A stretch of 7,600 nucleotides of DNA from Defluviitaleaceae bacterium (GCA_009784355.1 WRBU01000042.1:1-7600), one strand, 5' to 3'. Shown: positions 1 through 5,185, numbered from the stretch's first letter. Numbers and translations are program-made. The notes: generated from the sequence alone by a model not told the origin.

Positions 1-221
1 AGCAAAAAGTCCAAAAGTCCGGCGTCATACGTGCTTGTGGTTGTGCCAAGAATTATTGTTCCTGCTGGGCCTGCTGGCTCAGTAGCTTCTGTTGTTGTGT
101 CTTGCGCCCACTCGGCTGCAGGTTCGGTCGTCGGCTCTGGGTCATTGTTGTTAGAACTGTTGCAAGCCACCAGCAAAAATGCCGCAAAAATTACAAATAC
201 ACCTAAAAAAATCTTTCTCAT
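1..221 (-). CDS. tupA: Tungstate-type ABC transporter substrate-binding lipoprotein, N-terminal part (cut by window edge)
   Basis: Only the first 73 codons are inside the window. The translation opens with a lipoprotein signal: basic MRK, a hydrophobic core, and the lipobox LVAC with the lipidated Cys at residue 20. A low-complexity Ser/Asn/Pro/Glu/Thr linker follows to about residue 52. Then comes GTIILGTTTSTYDAGLLD, the characteristic first strand and oxyanion loop of TupA-type tungstate-binding proteins (family pattern I-L-x-T-T-T-S-T-x-D-S/A-G-L-L-D). The mature protein would sit on the outer face of the membrane and deliver WO4 (or MoO4) to a permease, presumably encoded to the left. The start is fixed by GGAGG at 230-234, 8 nt upstream. 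The ATG lies one base beyond the stop of the upstream gene, so translation is probably coupled. A ModA- or phosphate-type relative is possible, but the TTTSTxDAGLLD motif favours tungstate. The truncation is only the window edge. Confidence 0.82.
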   Translation of the reverse strand, partial: MRKIFLGVFVIFAAFLLVACNSSNNNDPEPTTEPAAEWAQDTTTEATEPAGPAGTIILGTTTSTYDAGLLDFL

Positions 222-222
222 G

Positions 223-1152
223 TTAATTTCCTCCACATTCATTTGTTTTATTTGTTAAGATTTCTATACCGTGCTGTAGGTGGGGCAATATGTATTCAAG
301 ACTCTCCCGCACTGCTTTTGGACTGCCCGGCAAGTTCACAATAATTGTGTCGCCGCGTATAACTGATACGCCACGGCTCAACATAGCCCGTCCTGTTATT
401 TGCAGCGAATGGGCACGAATTGCTTCCGCAATACCGGGGGCATTTCGCTGTGCTACACCCATGGTTGCTTCCGGGGTTACATCACGTTTTGCAAAGCCTG
501 TCCCGCCTGTGGTAATAACCAAATCCATTTGTCGAAGGTCACAAAGGGTTATTAAAGTGTCGCTAATCTTTTTTTGCTCATCGGGCAACAAGATTACATC
601 ATCTACTTTATAGCCCGCATCAACGAGCATTTCTTTGATGATACCGCCGCTTTCGTCCTCTCGCTCGCCAGCCGCCCCTTTGTCACTTAATGTTACCACG
701 GCAGCAGTCAGACTACTCTTTGCAGGGAGTACGTGCATTACTTCACCCACTTTCACTTCGCCTTCTTCCAAAACTCGGGCAAAAATACCCTCTCTGGGCA
801 TAATACAGTCGCCCATTTTATGAAAAATACCGCAACGTGTGTGACACTCTTTTCCAATTTGTGTTACTTCAAGCAAAGCGTCGCCGCATTTTAGCAATGT
901 ACCAACAGGCAAAGCTCGGAAGTCAATCCCTTCCACCACCAAATTTTCGCCAAAGTCCCCGTGGTTTACACCTGCTCCATCATCATTAAAATTTTTAACT
1001 TTGTCGTATGAAAGTAGCGACACTTGCCTGTGCCATGTCCCTCCATGGGCATCGCCTTCTAGCCCCCATTCTTTTTTCAAAAACGCCTTTTGCACGTCTT
1101 GCTTTTGACCCTTTACATCACTTGTGCAAACGGCTTTTACAATTCCTTGCAT
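223..1152 (-). CDS. MOSC domain - MogA/MoaB domain fusion, molybdenum cofactor biosynthesis (309 aa)
   Basis: This is a two-domain protein. Residues 1 to about 142 form a MOSC domain: GLEGDAHGG at 30-38, the FGENL signature at 68-71, and the Cys-containing stretch GKECHTRCGIF around Cys103/Cys107. MOSC domains carry a conserved cysteine and are predicted to handle sulfur or Mo cofactor. Residues 147-309 form a MogA/MoaB-type domain with the nucleotide/molybdopterin-binding motif TTGGTG at 214-219, then AKRDVTPEAT with the conserved Asp224, and NLPGSPKAV near the end. The Mog domain adenylylates molybdopterin before metal insertion. I start at 1152, not at the longer in-frame ATG at 1185, because GGAGG (1161-1165) lies 8 nt upstream and the extra 11 residues would overlap moaA. 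The gap to the moaA stop is 4 nt. The final codons Gly-Gly-Asn supply the next gene's ribosome binding site. Domain assignment is firm; the role of the MOSC half is inferred. Confidence 0.93.
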   Translation of the reverse strand: MQGIVKAVCTSDVKGQKQDVQKAFLKKEWGLEGDAHGGTWHRQVSLLSYDKVKNFNDDGAGVNHGDFGENLVVEGIDFRALPVGTLLKCGDALLEVTQIGKECHTRCGIFHKMGDCIMPREGIFARVLEEGEVKVGEVMHVLPAKSSLTAAVVTLSDKGAAGEREDESGGIIKEMLVDAGYKVDDVILLPDEQKKISDTLITLCDLRQMDLVITTGGTGFAKRDVTPEATMGVAQRNAPGIAEAIRAHSLQITGRAMLSRGVSVIRGDTIIVNLPGSPKAVRESLEYILPHLQHGIEILTNKTNECGGN

Positions 1153-1156
1153 AGTA

Positions 1157-2116
1157 TCATCCTCCAATTTTTGACATATGTTCAAGATTCACTTCTGTGT
1201 CCAAATGATGCCGCTCGGGCTTATTTTTAACACTTTCAACAATGGCTTCTTTAATTTCACCGTCAGTCGCACCGCTACGCAACAAGCTGCGCAAATCCAG
1301 CCCTTTGGTGTGATGCAGGCACAAAATCAACTTTCCATCAGAGCTAACACGAATACGGTTGCATTTATCACAAAAAGCGTGGCTTAATGCACTTATAAAC
1401 CCCAGCCCGCCTTTCATATCTTTGCTTTTTAAATATTTTGCAGGACCAAAACCATGTATGCGTCCATCTGTAACCAGCTCTGGGTACTTTTGCGTAACAA
1501 GCTCTACAATATCATCCGTCGGTATGCCCTCTAAACCAGCACCTGCACCAGTTGGCATAAGCTCGATAAAGCGCATGTCAAGCGGCATAGTTTGAGGTAA
1601 TGCTGCCATTTGCAAAATTTGGTCGTCATTGACCCCTTTTATAGGGACACAGTTGAGTTTTATACGAAAGCCCATCTGCACTGCTTTGCTTATCCCAGAC
1701 CACACAGCATCAAAAGCATCCATGCCTGTTAGTTTGCGGTAAGTTTCACGGCACAATGTGTCAAGGCTGATGTTGAGGCTATTCACACCAATTTTTGCAA
1801 GCTCTTCCAAATACGGCTCAAGCAAAACTGCATTTGTTGTGAGCGTTACGGCTTCAACACCAGAAATTGCTTTAAGTTCACGAACAAAATCAAGCCAGCC
1901 CTTGCGTGCCAATGGCTCGCCGCCTGTTATCCGTATGTATTTTACTCCAAGTTCCGCCATAATACTGCAAAGCCGCAATAATTCTTCAAAACGCAGTACC
2001 TTTTCATGCCCAATAGAATCTACATCTTCAGGCATACAATAAACACATCGCAAATTGCAGCGGTCGGTGATGGACACCCGCATATAGTCTATTTTGCGTG
2101 CAAAGCTGTCTTTCAT
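1157..2116 (-). CDS. moaA: GTP 3',8-cyclase MoaA (radical SAM, 319 aa)
   Basis: MoaA converts GTP to 3',8-cyclo-7,8-dihydro-GTP, the first step of molybdenum cofactor synthesis, in the cytoplasm. The radical-SAM cluster motif is Cys20-x3-Cys24-x2-Cys27 (CNLRCVYC), preceded by YMRVSITDR. TGGEP, for SAM binding, follows. The second 4Fe-4S cluster motif near the C-terminus is Cys249-x2-Cys252-x13-Cys266 (FCDKCNRIRVSSDGK...). The protein ends in IGG, matching the conserved C-terminal double glycine that MoaA inserts into its own active site. I chose the ATG at 2116, which overlaps the moaC stop as ATGA, over an in-frame ATG at 2170. The longer form would add 18 residues inside moaC that do not resemble the MoaA N-terminus. 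The length is close to the usual ~320-340 residues. Confidence 0.97.
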   Translation of the reverse strand: MKDSFARKIDYMRVSITDRCNLRCVYCMPEDVDSIGHEKVLRFEELLRLCSIMAELGVKYIRITGGEPLARKGWLDFVRELKAISGVEAVTLTTNAVLLEPYLEELAKIGVNSLNISLDTLCRETYRKLTGMDAFDAVWSGISKAVQMGFRIKLNCVPIKGVNDDQILQMAALPQTMPLDMRFIELMPTGAGAGLEGIPTDDIVELVTQKYPELVTDGRIHGFGPAKYLKSKDMKGGLGFISALSHAFCDKCNRIRVSSDGKLILCLHHTKGLDLRSLLRSGATDGEIKEAIVESVKNKPERHHLDTEVNLEHMSKIGG

Positions 2117-2595
2117 AATGCACCCCGCTTGTATACACCCGACTTGCCGCCGTGTTTTTCTTGCAAACAAATATCGCTTAAAGTCATCGCTTTGTCTACA
2201 GCTTTACACATATCGTATATTGTAAGCAAAGCAACAGAAACACCCATCATCGCTTCCATTTCCACGCCTGTTTTGTCCGTTGCTTTGACGGTGCATTTTG
2301 CTATAATCTCGCAATTTTCGGCATCCATTATAAAATCGATTGAAGCCTGCTCTAATGGCAAAATATGACAAAGGGGTATAAGATTAGCGGTTTGTTTTGT
2401 AGCCATAATACCTGCAAGACGTGCTGTACCTAAAACATCACCTTTTTTAATGCCGCCGTCTGCGATGTCGTTAAAACATTTTTGCGACATAGTAATTTTT
2501 CCCGTAGCAACGGCAGTTCTTTCAGTTTTCGCTTTTTGACTAACATCCACCATAACAGCATTGCCCTGCTCATCAAAATGAGTAAATTCTGACAT
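2113..2595 (-). CDS. moaC: Cyclic pyranopterin monophosphate synthase MoaC (160 aa)
   Basis: MoaC rearranges the MoaA product into cyclic pyranopterin monophosphate and works as a hexamer. The sequence is collinear with classical MoaC. Active-site positions fall at the same numbers I recall for the E. coli enzyme: Lys51, His77 (in NLIPLCH), Glu112 and Glu114 (in GVEMEAM), Asp128 and Lys131 (in YDMCKAVDK). The N-terminal block MVDVSQKAKTERTAVA and C-terminal GGKSGVYKR are also typical. A purine-rich tract (AGGAG and AGGGG, 2598-2612) precedes the ATG. It is the first gene of the operon, behind the structured leader at 2740-2984. Its TGA overlaps the moaA ATG, so the two enzymes that act in sequence are translationally coupled. 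Confidence 0.97.
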   Translation of the reverse strand: MSEFTHFDEQGNAVMVDVSQKAKTERTAVATGKITMSQKCFNDIADGGIKKGDVLGTARLAGIMATKQTANLIPLCHILPLEQASIDFIMDAENCEIIAKCTVKATDKTGVEMEAMMGVSVALLTIYDMCKAVDKAMTLSDICLQEKHGGKSGVYKRGAL

Positions 2596-2619
2596 TTTGC
2601 CCCTCTTCTCCTGTTCATT

Positions 2620-2700
2620 TTATCGCTCCCCAAGCCTTTGGGTAAGGAGTGTAACCATAAGGCTTGGGGCGATAACAAAGCCAGCGATCGTACTTCGCTG
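2620..2700. repeat. Two inverted repeats in the leader between attenuator and moaC
   Basis: A 17-bp stem with a 2-nt bulge pairs 2620-2638 with 2659-2675 (CCCCAAGCCTT against AAGGCTTGGGG, extended by TTATCG/CGATAA) around a 20-nt loop. Next to it CAGCGA...TCGCTG (2682-2700) forms a 6-bp hairpin. Neither is followed by a U-run on either strand, so these are not ordinary terminators. They could be a second regulatory fold, an RNA-stabilising hairpin or a small repeat element. Confidence 0.6.
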
Positions 2701-2739
2701 TAATACAAGTAGCTCTTTAAAAGCTAGTCATAAAGCAAA

Positions 2740-2783
2740 TTAAAATAAAGAAACCCCTTTCTCATACCAAATGAAAAGGGGTT
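2740..2783 (-). terminator. Rho-independent terminator (attenuator) in the moaC leader
   Basis: The minus strand forms AACCCCTTT(TCAT)...(ATGA)AAAGGGGTT: arms at 2783-2775 and 2760-2752, an inner 4-bp extension and a short loop, followed by the U-rich run TTTCTTTATTTT. It lies about 190-230 nt downstream of the predicted transcription start and about 150 nt before moaC. It therefore cannot end an upstream gene and must act inside this leader. Ten bases of its 5' arm (CCCCTTTTCA, 2781-2772) are exactly complementary to TGAAAAGGGG (2848-2839) in the upstream aptamer, giving a ready antiterminator. Confidence 0.85.
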
Positions 2784-2820
2784 ATAAAGGCACATAAAAC
2801 AACATGGGTCAAATATCAAA

Positions 2821-2960
2821 TTGTCCCAAAATGTGACTCCCCTTTTCAAATGTGAAGGCAAGCCCGTTTCCAAGCTCACCCCGTGACCTCTTTTCAAAAT
2901 TCCACAAAGAGTTGTCGCCCGAAGACCATAGCAAAAACCGTAGGCCTTTTGGGTCGGAGA
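2821..2960 (-). promoter_or_regulatory. Structured leader RNA, candidate Moco/Tuco-type riboswitch aptamer
   Basis: On the minus strand the leader can fold as follows. A closing stem pairs CCCAA (2953-2949) with TTGGG (2829-2825). Helix AAGGCC/GGTCTT (2948-2943 with 2927-2922) contains CCUACG and UAUGG, one base away from the classical 11-nt GAAA-tetraloop receptor (CCUAAG/UAUGG). A third hairpin pairs GAC-CTCTTT-type arms (2916-2906 with 2893-2885). A 10-bp stem (2880-2871 with 2866-2857) is capped by a GAAA tetraloop (2870-2867). A tetraloop and its receptor in one RNA strongly suggest a folded aptamer. From memory, Moco riboswitches carry such a pair and control moa operons, which fits the gene immediately downstream. 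The fold was made by eye. That this is a structured regulatory RNA is likely; the Moco/Tuco class name is an inference. Confidence 0.65.
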
Positions 2961-2978
2961 AATTATTATATTGTTAAC

Positions 2979-3007
2979 ACTATAACACAAGAAAATATTT
3001 TTGTCAA
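2979..3007 (-). promoter_or_regulatory. Sigma-A-type promoter of the moaC-moaA-mog-tupA operon
   Basis: Reading the minus strand, TTGACA (3007-3002, a perfect -35) is followed by a 17-nt spacer and TATAGT (2984-2979, 5/6 of the -10 consensus). Transcription should start near 2972. That leaves a leader of about 375 nt before the moaC ATG, which is filled by the structured RNA and terminator described separately. Confidence 0.85.
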
Positions 3008-3023
3008 GTCAATTTTTAACAAC

Positions 3024-3144
3024 CACAGACTAACTCCAATCATAATCCTTCTCTCCCTCGTCCTTACGGTGTATTTGCCCAAAGAGCGGGCAAATACACC
3101 TGTCGTCCTCTTGGTAGTAAGGATTGGATTGGAGTAAATCTGTG
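3024..3144. repeat. 121-bp imperfect palindrome, MITE-like
   Basis: The outer arms CACAGA (3024-3029) and TCTGTG (3139-3144) pair. Inside them ACTCCAATC (3033-3041) pairs with GATTGGAGT. At the centre a perfect 13-bp stem (3068-3080 with 3088-3100, GGTGTATTTGCCC) closes a 7-nt loop. The whole element is self-complementary with internal mismatches. It fills the space between the amidase stop codon (7 bp away) and the -35 of the moa promoter (17 bp away). It holds no convincing gene and no U-run after the central stem. A non-autonomous mobile repeat is the best explanation. Confidence 0.7.
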
Positions 3145-3150
3145 CTTACT

Positions 3151-4308
3151 TTACCCTATTCTTCCAAAAAACAAAAAGAACAAAAACGGCAGCATACTCT
3201 GTGTAGTTTCGGTTGACTCTACCTCATTTTTTGCGCAAATCCTTGGCGGGTCTGCGTCAAGCTCCCGCATCACATTATTACATTCCATCATAAGTCTTGC
3301 CCATGTAACAGGTCCAACAACCCCATCAGCTGTCAAACCGAAAATACGTTGAAACGCACGCACCGAACTTTCGGTACGAACCCCAAAAATACCGTCTGCA
3401 TTAAGCGTTCCAATTGATGGATGGCGTATGCTCACATTATTTAAACAGCTTTGTATACGGCGCACCGCTTCACCATTAGAACCCACACGAAGCGGACTAC
3501 CAGGGTATGCAGGATGTAGATGACATTCTCGCATTAGCCTATCCCATGTTAAAGGACCAACCACCCCGTCAGGATTAAGTCCAAAAATACGCTGAAAGGC
3601 AACAACGGCATTGTGAGTTTGCTGTCCGAAAATACCGTCTGTATTAAGGCGTGGGATAGAAGGGTGCGCCATGCCTACATTATTTAGGCAATGCTGAATT
3701 TGCCGTACGGCATCCCCTCGTGAGCCTATTCGCAAAGCTGTTCCAGGGTATGGAGGGAAGCCGCCAGCTATGGGGAAAACATCACGTATGCCTTGTGCAA
3801 TAGCCGCCGCAACACGGTTTGTATCAAAAATAGCCATATCTATCGGGCTATTGATAAAAGCACACTCCACCAGCACGGCAGGCATTTGAGTAAGCCGCAA
3901 AATTGCAAAGGCATCTTGCCCCCCAGCATTGATTTGCGTCTTTACTCCCCTATCACGAAACCCAAGAGCAACCAACTGATTTAAAATCGCTTGCGCAAGC
4001 CGCCTTCCCCTCCCCGTATCTTTTATGCTGTAAAACACCTCGCTGCCATTGGCTGGTGCGCCAGGATTGCTGTTTTGGTGAATTTCCACCACAGCATCAA
4101 CCCTATTGTCGTTCGCCATCTGGGCATCTCTCGTAATGCTTCTATCGACATCTGTTGTGCGATTATTCATCACCACATATCCCCAAGACCTCAATATTGC
4201 AGTAACAGCATTTGACACTGCAAGGTTTAAATCTTTTTCACGTAAATTTCCCGATACAGCTCCTGGGTCGCTTCCGCCGTGTCCTGCAAAAACCGCTATT
4301 TTAGGCAT
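3151..4308 (-). CDS. N-acetylmuramoyl-L-alanine amidase (Amidase_3) with two peptidoglycan-binding repeats (385 aa)
   Basis: The protein cleaves the amide bond between N-acetylmuramic acid and the peptide stem. The zinc amidase domain spans residues 1 to about 180, with the expected ligands and catalytic residues: His10 (AGHGG), Glu24 (REKDLN), His77 (EIHQNS) and Glu148 (VECAF). Two PG_binding_1 repeats follow at about 187-262 and 268-343, spaced 81 residues apart and each opening with YPG. A 42-residue tail ends in a Phe/Leu stretch (372-381). There is no signal peptide; the protein begins directly with the catalytic fold, as in Bacillus CwlC-type mother-cell lytic amidases. Start supported by GAGGTGAGG-type pairing at 4314-4322. 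It is divergent from tadA. A sporulation role is inferred from architecture, a SigK-like -10 and the nearby spoIIIA operon; a general autolysin or a phage-derived lysin is possible. Confidence 0.93.
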   Translation of the reverse strand: MPKIAVFAGHGGSDPGAVSGNLREKDLNLAVSNAVTAILRSWGYVVMNNRTTDVDRSITRDAQMANDNRVDAVVEIHQNSNPGAPANGSEVFYSIKDTGRGRRLAQAILNQLVALGFRDRGVKTQINAGGQDAFAILRLTQMPAVLVECAFINSPIDMAIFDTNRVAAAIAQGIRDVFPIAGGFPPYPGTALRIGSRGDAVRQIQHCLNNVGMAHPSIPRLNTDGIFGQQTHNAVVAFQRIFGLNPDGVVGPLTWDRLMRECHLHPAYPGSPLRVGSNGEAVRRIQSCLNNVSIRHPSIGTLNADGIFGVRTESSVRAFQRIFGLTADGVVGPVTWARLMMECNNVMRELDADPPRICAKNEVESTETTQSMLPFLFFLFFGRIG

Positions 4309-4336
4309 GTCTACCTCACCTCAAAATCATTTATAA

Positions 4337-4345
4337 TAGAATATG
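4337..4345 (-). promoter_or_regulatory. Possible sigma-K-like -10 of the amidase gene
   Basis: The minus strand reads CATATTCTA, which fits the sigma-K -10 pattern CATANNNTA at all six fixed positions. It would start transcription about 20 nt upstream of the ATG with the ribosome binding site inside the leader. No clear sigma-K -35 (an AC doublet) is seen at the right distance, and this AT-rich stretch also contains TATAAT-like strings, so this remains weak. Confidence 0.3.
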
Positions 4346-4355
4346 CAAGCAAAAC

Positions 4356-4384
4356 TTGACCCGCAATTACAAAGGTGATAAAAT
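4356..4384 (+). promoter_or_regulatory. Sigma-A-type promoter upstream of tadA
   Basis: TTGACC (4356-4361) and TAAAAT (4379-4384) are separated by 17 nt, each one base off consensus. The -10 ends only 6 nt before the tadA ATG, so the transcript would begin at or beside the start codon. A weaker alternative is TATAAT at 4332-4337, with no good -35, which would leave a leader containing AGGTG at 4373-4377. Confidence 0.55.
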
Positions 4385-4390
4385 AATGCC

Positions 4391-4834
4391 ATGGATGATT
4401 TTTTTATGGAAAAGGCAATCGAACAGGCGCAAAAAGCCGCCGAAAAAAAGGAAGTTCCCATTGGCTGTGTTATTGTGCATGGTGGGGGTATAATTGGTGC
4501 GGGGTATAATTTGCGTAACACAAAGGGCAATGCTTTAGCACACGCCGAAATAATAGCAATTAACGAAGCCTGTGAACATTTGGGAGATTGGCGGTTGGAA
4601 AACTGCACAATATACGTTACTGTTGAGCCATGCCCAATGTGCGCTGGGGCAATTTTACAAGCCCGTATTCCTCGGCTTGTCTATGGTGCGGCATCGCCAA
4701 AAGCAGGTGCGGCTGGCTCGCTAATCAATTTATTGCAGGATAAGCGGTATAATCACGTGGTAGACATCACAAAGGGCGTACTGGAGCAAAGCTGCTCTAA
4801 AATACTGACCGATTTTTTTGCCACAATTCGATAA
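4391..4834 (+). CDS. tadA: tRNA-specific adenosine deaminase TadA (147 aa)
   Basis: TadA converts the wobble adenosine A34 of tRNA-Arg(ACG) to inosine so that one tRNA can read CGU, CGC and CGA. It is usually essential. The deaminase zinc site is His51-Ala-Glu53 (NALAHAEIIA), with Glu53 as proton shuttle, and Cys81-Pro-Met-Cys84 (TVEPCPMCAGA). The N-terminus (MDDFFMEKAIEQAQKA) and the GCVIV and ARIPRLVYG blocks fit the family, as does the length. An in-frame TAA at 4379-4381 rules out a longer start. The upstream AGGTG is about 13 nt from the ATG, an unusually long spacing. Its natural terminator appears to be the one at 5113-5139, now separated by an insertion. Confidence 0.97.
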   Translation: MDDFFMEKAIEQAQKAAEKKEVPIGCVIVHGGGIIGAGYNLRNTKGNALAHAEIIAINEACEHLGDWRLENCTIYVTVEPCPMCAGAILQARIPRLVYGAASPKAGAAGSLINLLQDKRYNHVVDITKGVLEQSCSKILTDFFATIR

Positions 4835-4844
4835 TGGACTTTTA

Positions 4845-5107
4845 TACTATTCTGCATTTAAAAACACGCATAAAATCGCAGGATTTTTGTTCCAGACCTA
4901 GGAAGCGACGACGACGCAAGCCCGAAGGCTTGTTATACTAATCCCATTTAAAATCATGGACTGCTCTCCTTCGCTATTCCCAAACGCCTTGCGTTTGGGG
5001 CTCAGTCGGCACTCCATGTATTAAATTAGAATTAGTATTAGGAGGAGCTGACGACGGGCTGGGAGAAAAGGACAAGATTTTAAAGTGTTTTTAATTGCAG
5101 GATAGTA
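4845..5107. mobile_element. MITE-like inverted-repeat element interrupting the tadA 3' region (263 bp including a nested element)
   Basis: The ends match over a long stretch: 4842-4867 and the reverse complement of 5085-5110 agree at 23 of 26 positions (core TACTAT-CTGCA-TTAAAAACAC). Further in, AAAATC and a TCCCAG-like block also correspond. The element is flanked on both sides by TTA as a direct repeat (4842-4844 and 5108-5110), consistent with a 3-bp target duplication. It carries no credible gene. A 3-bp TTA duplication recalls IS5/IS1031-type or PIF-Harbinger-type non-autonomous elements, which is inference from the ends alone. Without the nested copy it would be about 158 bp. Confidence 0.75.
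4936..5037. mobile_element. Nested 102-bp MITE-like palindrome
   Basis: The ends TACTAAT and ATTAGTA are perfect inverted repeats. Similarity continues inward through ATTTAA/TTAAAT and CATGGA/TCCATG-like blocks to a perfect 9-bp central hairpin (CCCAAACGC, 4979-4987, with 4991-4999). TTA direct repeats flank it (4933-4935, 5038-5040). It shares the terminal TACTA and the TTA flank with the larger element that surrounds it, so both look like products of one transposition machinery. It inserted after the outer element did. Confidence 0.78.
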
Positions 5108-5112
5108 TTACC

Positions 5113-5139
5113 AGACGGCATAGTTTGCCGTCTTTTTTT
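5113..5139 (+). terminator. Rho-independent terminator, probably of tadA
   Basis: AGACGGCA (5113-5120) pairs with TGCCGTCT (5126-5133) around a 5-nt loop, followed by seven T's. It is strong and unidirectional. It sits 5 bp past the right end of the outer repeat element and 79 bp before spoIIIAA. It isolates spoIIIA from tadA read-through. Confidence 0.92.
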
Positions 5140-5156
5140 GTTGCCTTTGCAGGTAG

Positions 5157-5185
5157 TTCTATGTTTGCTTACAATGGCATAAAAT
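5157..5185 (+). promoter_or_regulatory. Possible sigma-E-type promoter of the spoIIIA operon
   Basis: CATAAAAT (5178-5185) matches 7 of 8 bases of the sigma-E -10 pattern CATACAAT. The stretch CTATGTT around 5159-5165 is a poor -35 at roughly the expected distance. Transcription would begin near 5192, just downstream of the terminator and 27 nt before the first ATG. Sigma-E control of spoIIIA is established in Bacillus; here the site is by-eye only. Confidence 0.4.

Noticed and set aside
1150..1185. Longer MOSC-Mog protein starting at 1185
   Set aside because: It would overlap moaA and lacks the strong GGAGG spacing that the start at 1152 has; the extra residues do not belong to the MOSC fold.
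2740..2984. 6S RNA as an explanation for the promoter - structured RNA - terminator unit
   Set aside because: Length and closing pairing are compatible, but the antiterminator complementarity, the tetraloop/receptor pair and the position directly in front of moaC fit a cis-acting leader better. Not fully excluded.
2724..2990. Possible small proteins read from the leader (minus 2724-2990, plus 2883-3137)
   Set aside because: They lie across the predicted RNA structure, terminator and palindrome, have no ribosome binding sites or family resemblance, and are chance open frames.
3068..3100. Terminator of the amidase gene at the perfect 13-bp stem
   Set aside because: No U-run follows on either strand, and the stem is the centre of a larger palindrome; it may hinder transcription but is not a canonical terminator.
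3280..3750. Tandem DNA repeat or CRISPR-like array
   Set aside because: The similarity between 3280-3507 and 3523-3750 is the coding signature of two PG_binding_1 domains diverged at nucleotide level; there are only two units and no spacers.
4850..5110. SRP RNA (ffs) downstream of tadA, a common position in Firmicutes
   Set aside because: AGACCTAGGAAGCG at 4894-4907 recalls the SRP domain, but the GGTCCGGAAGGAAGCAGC-type core is missing, and the segment is explained by inverted repeats of the mobile elements.
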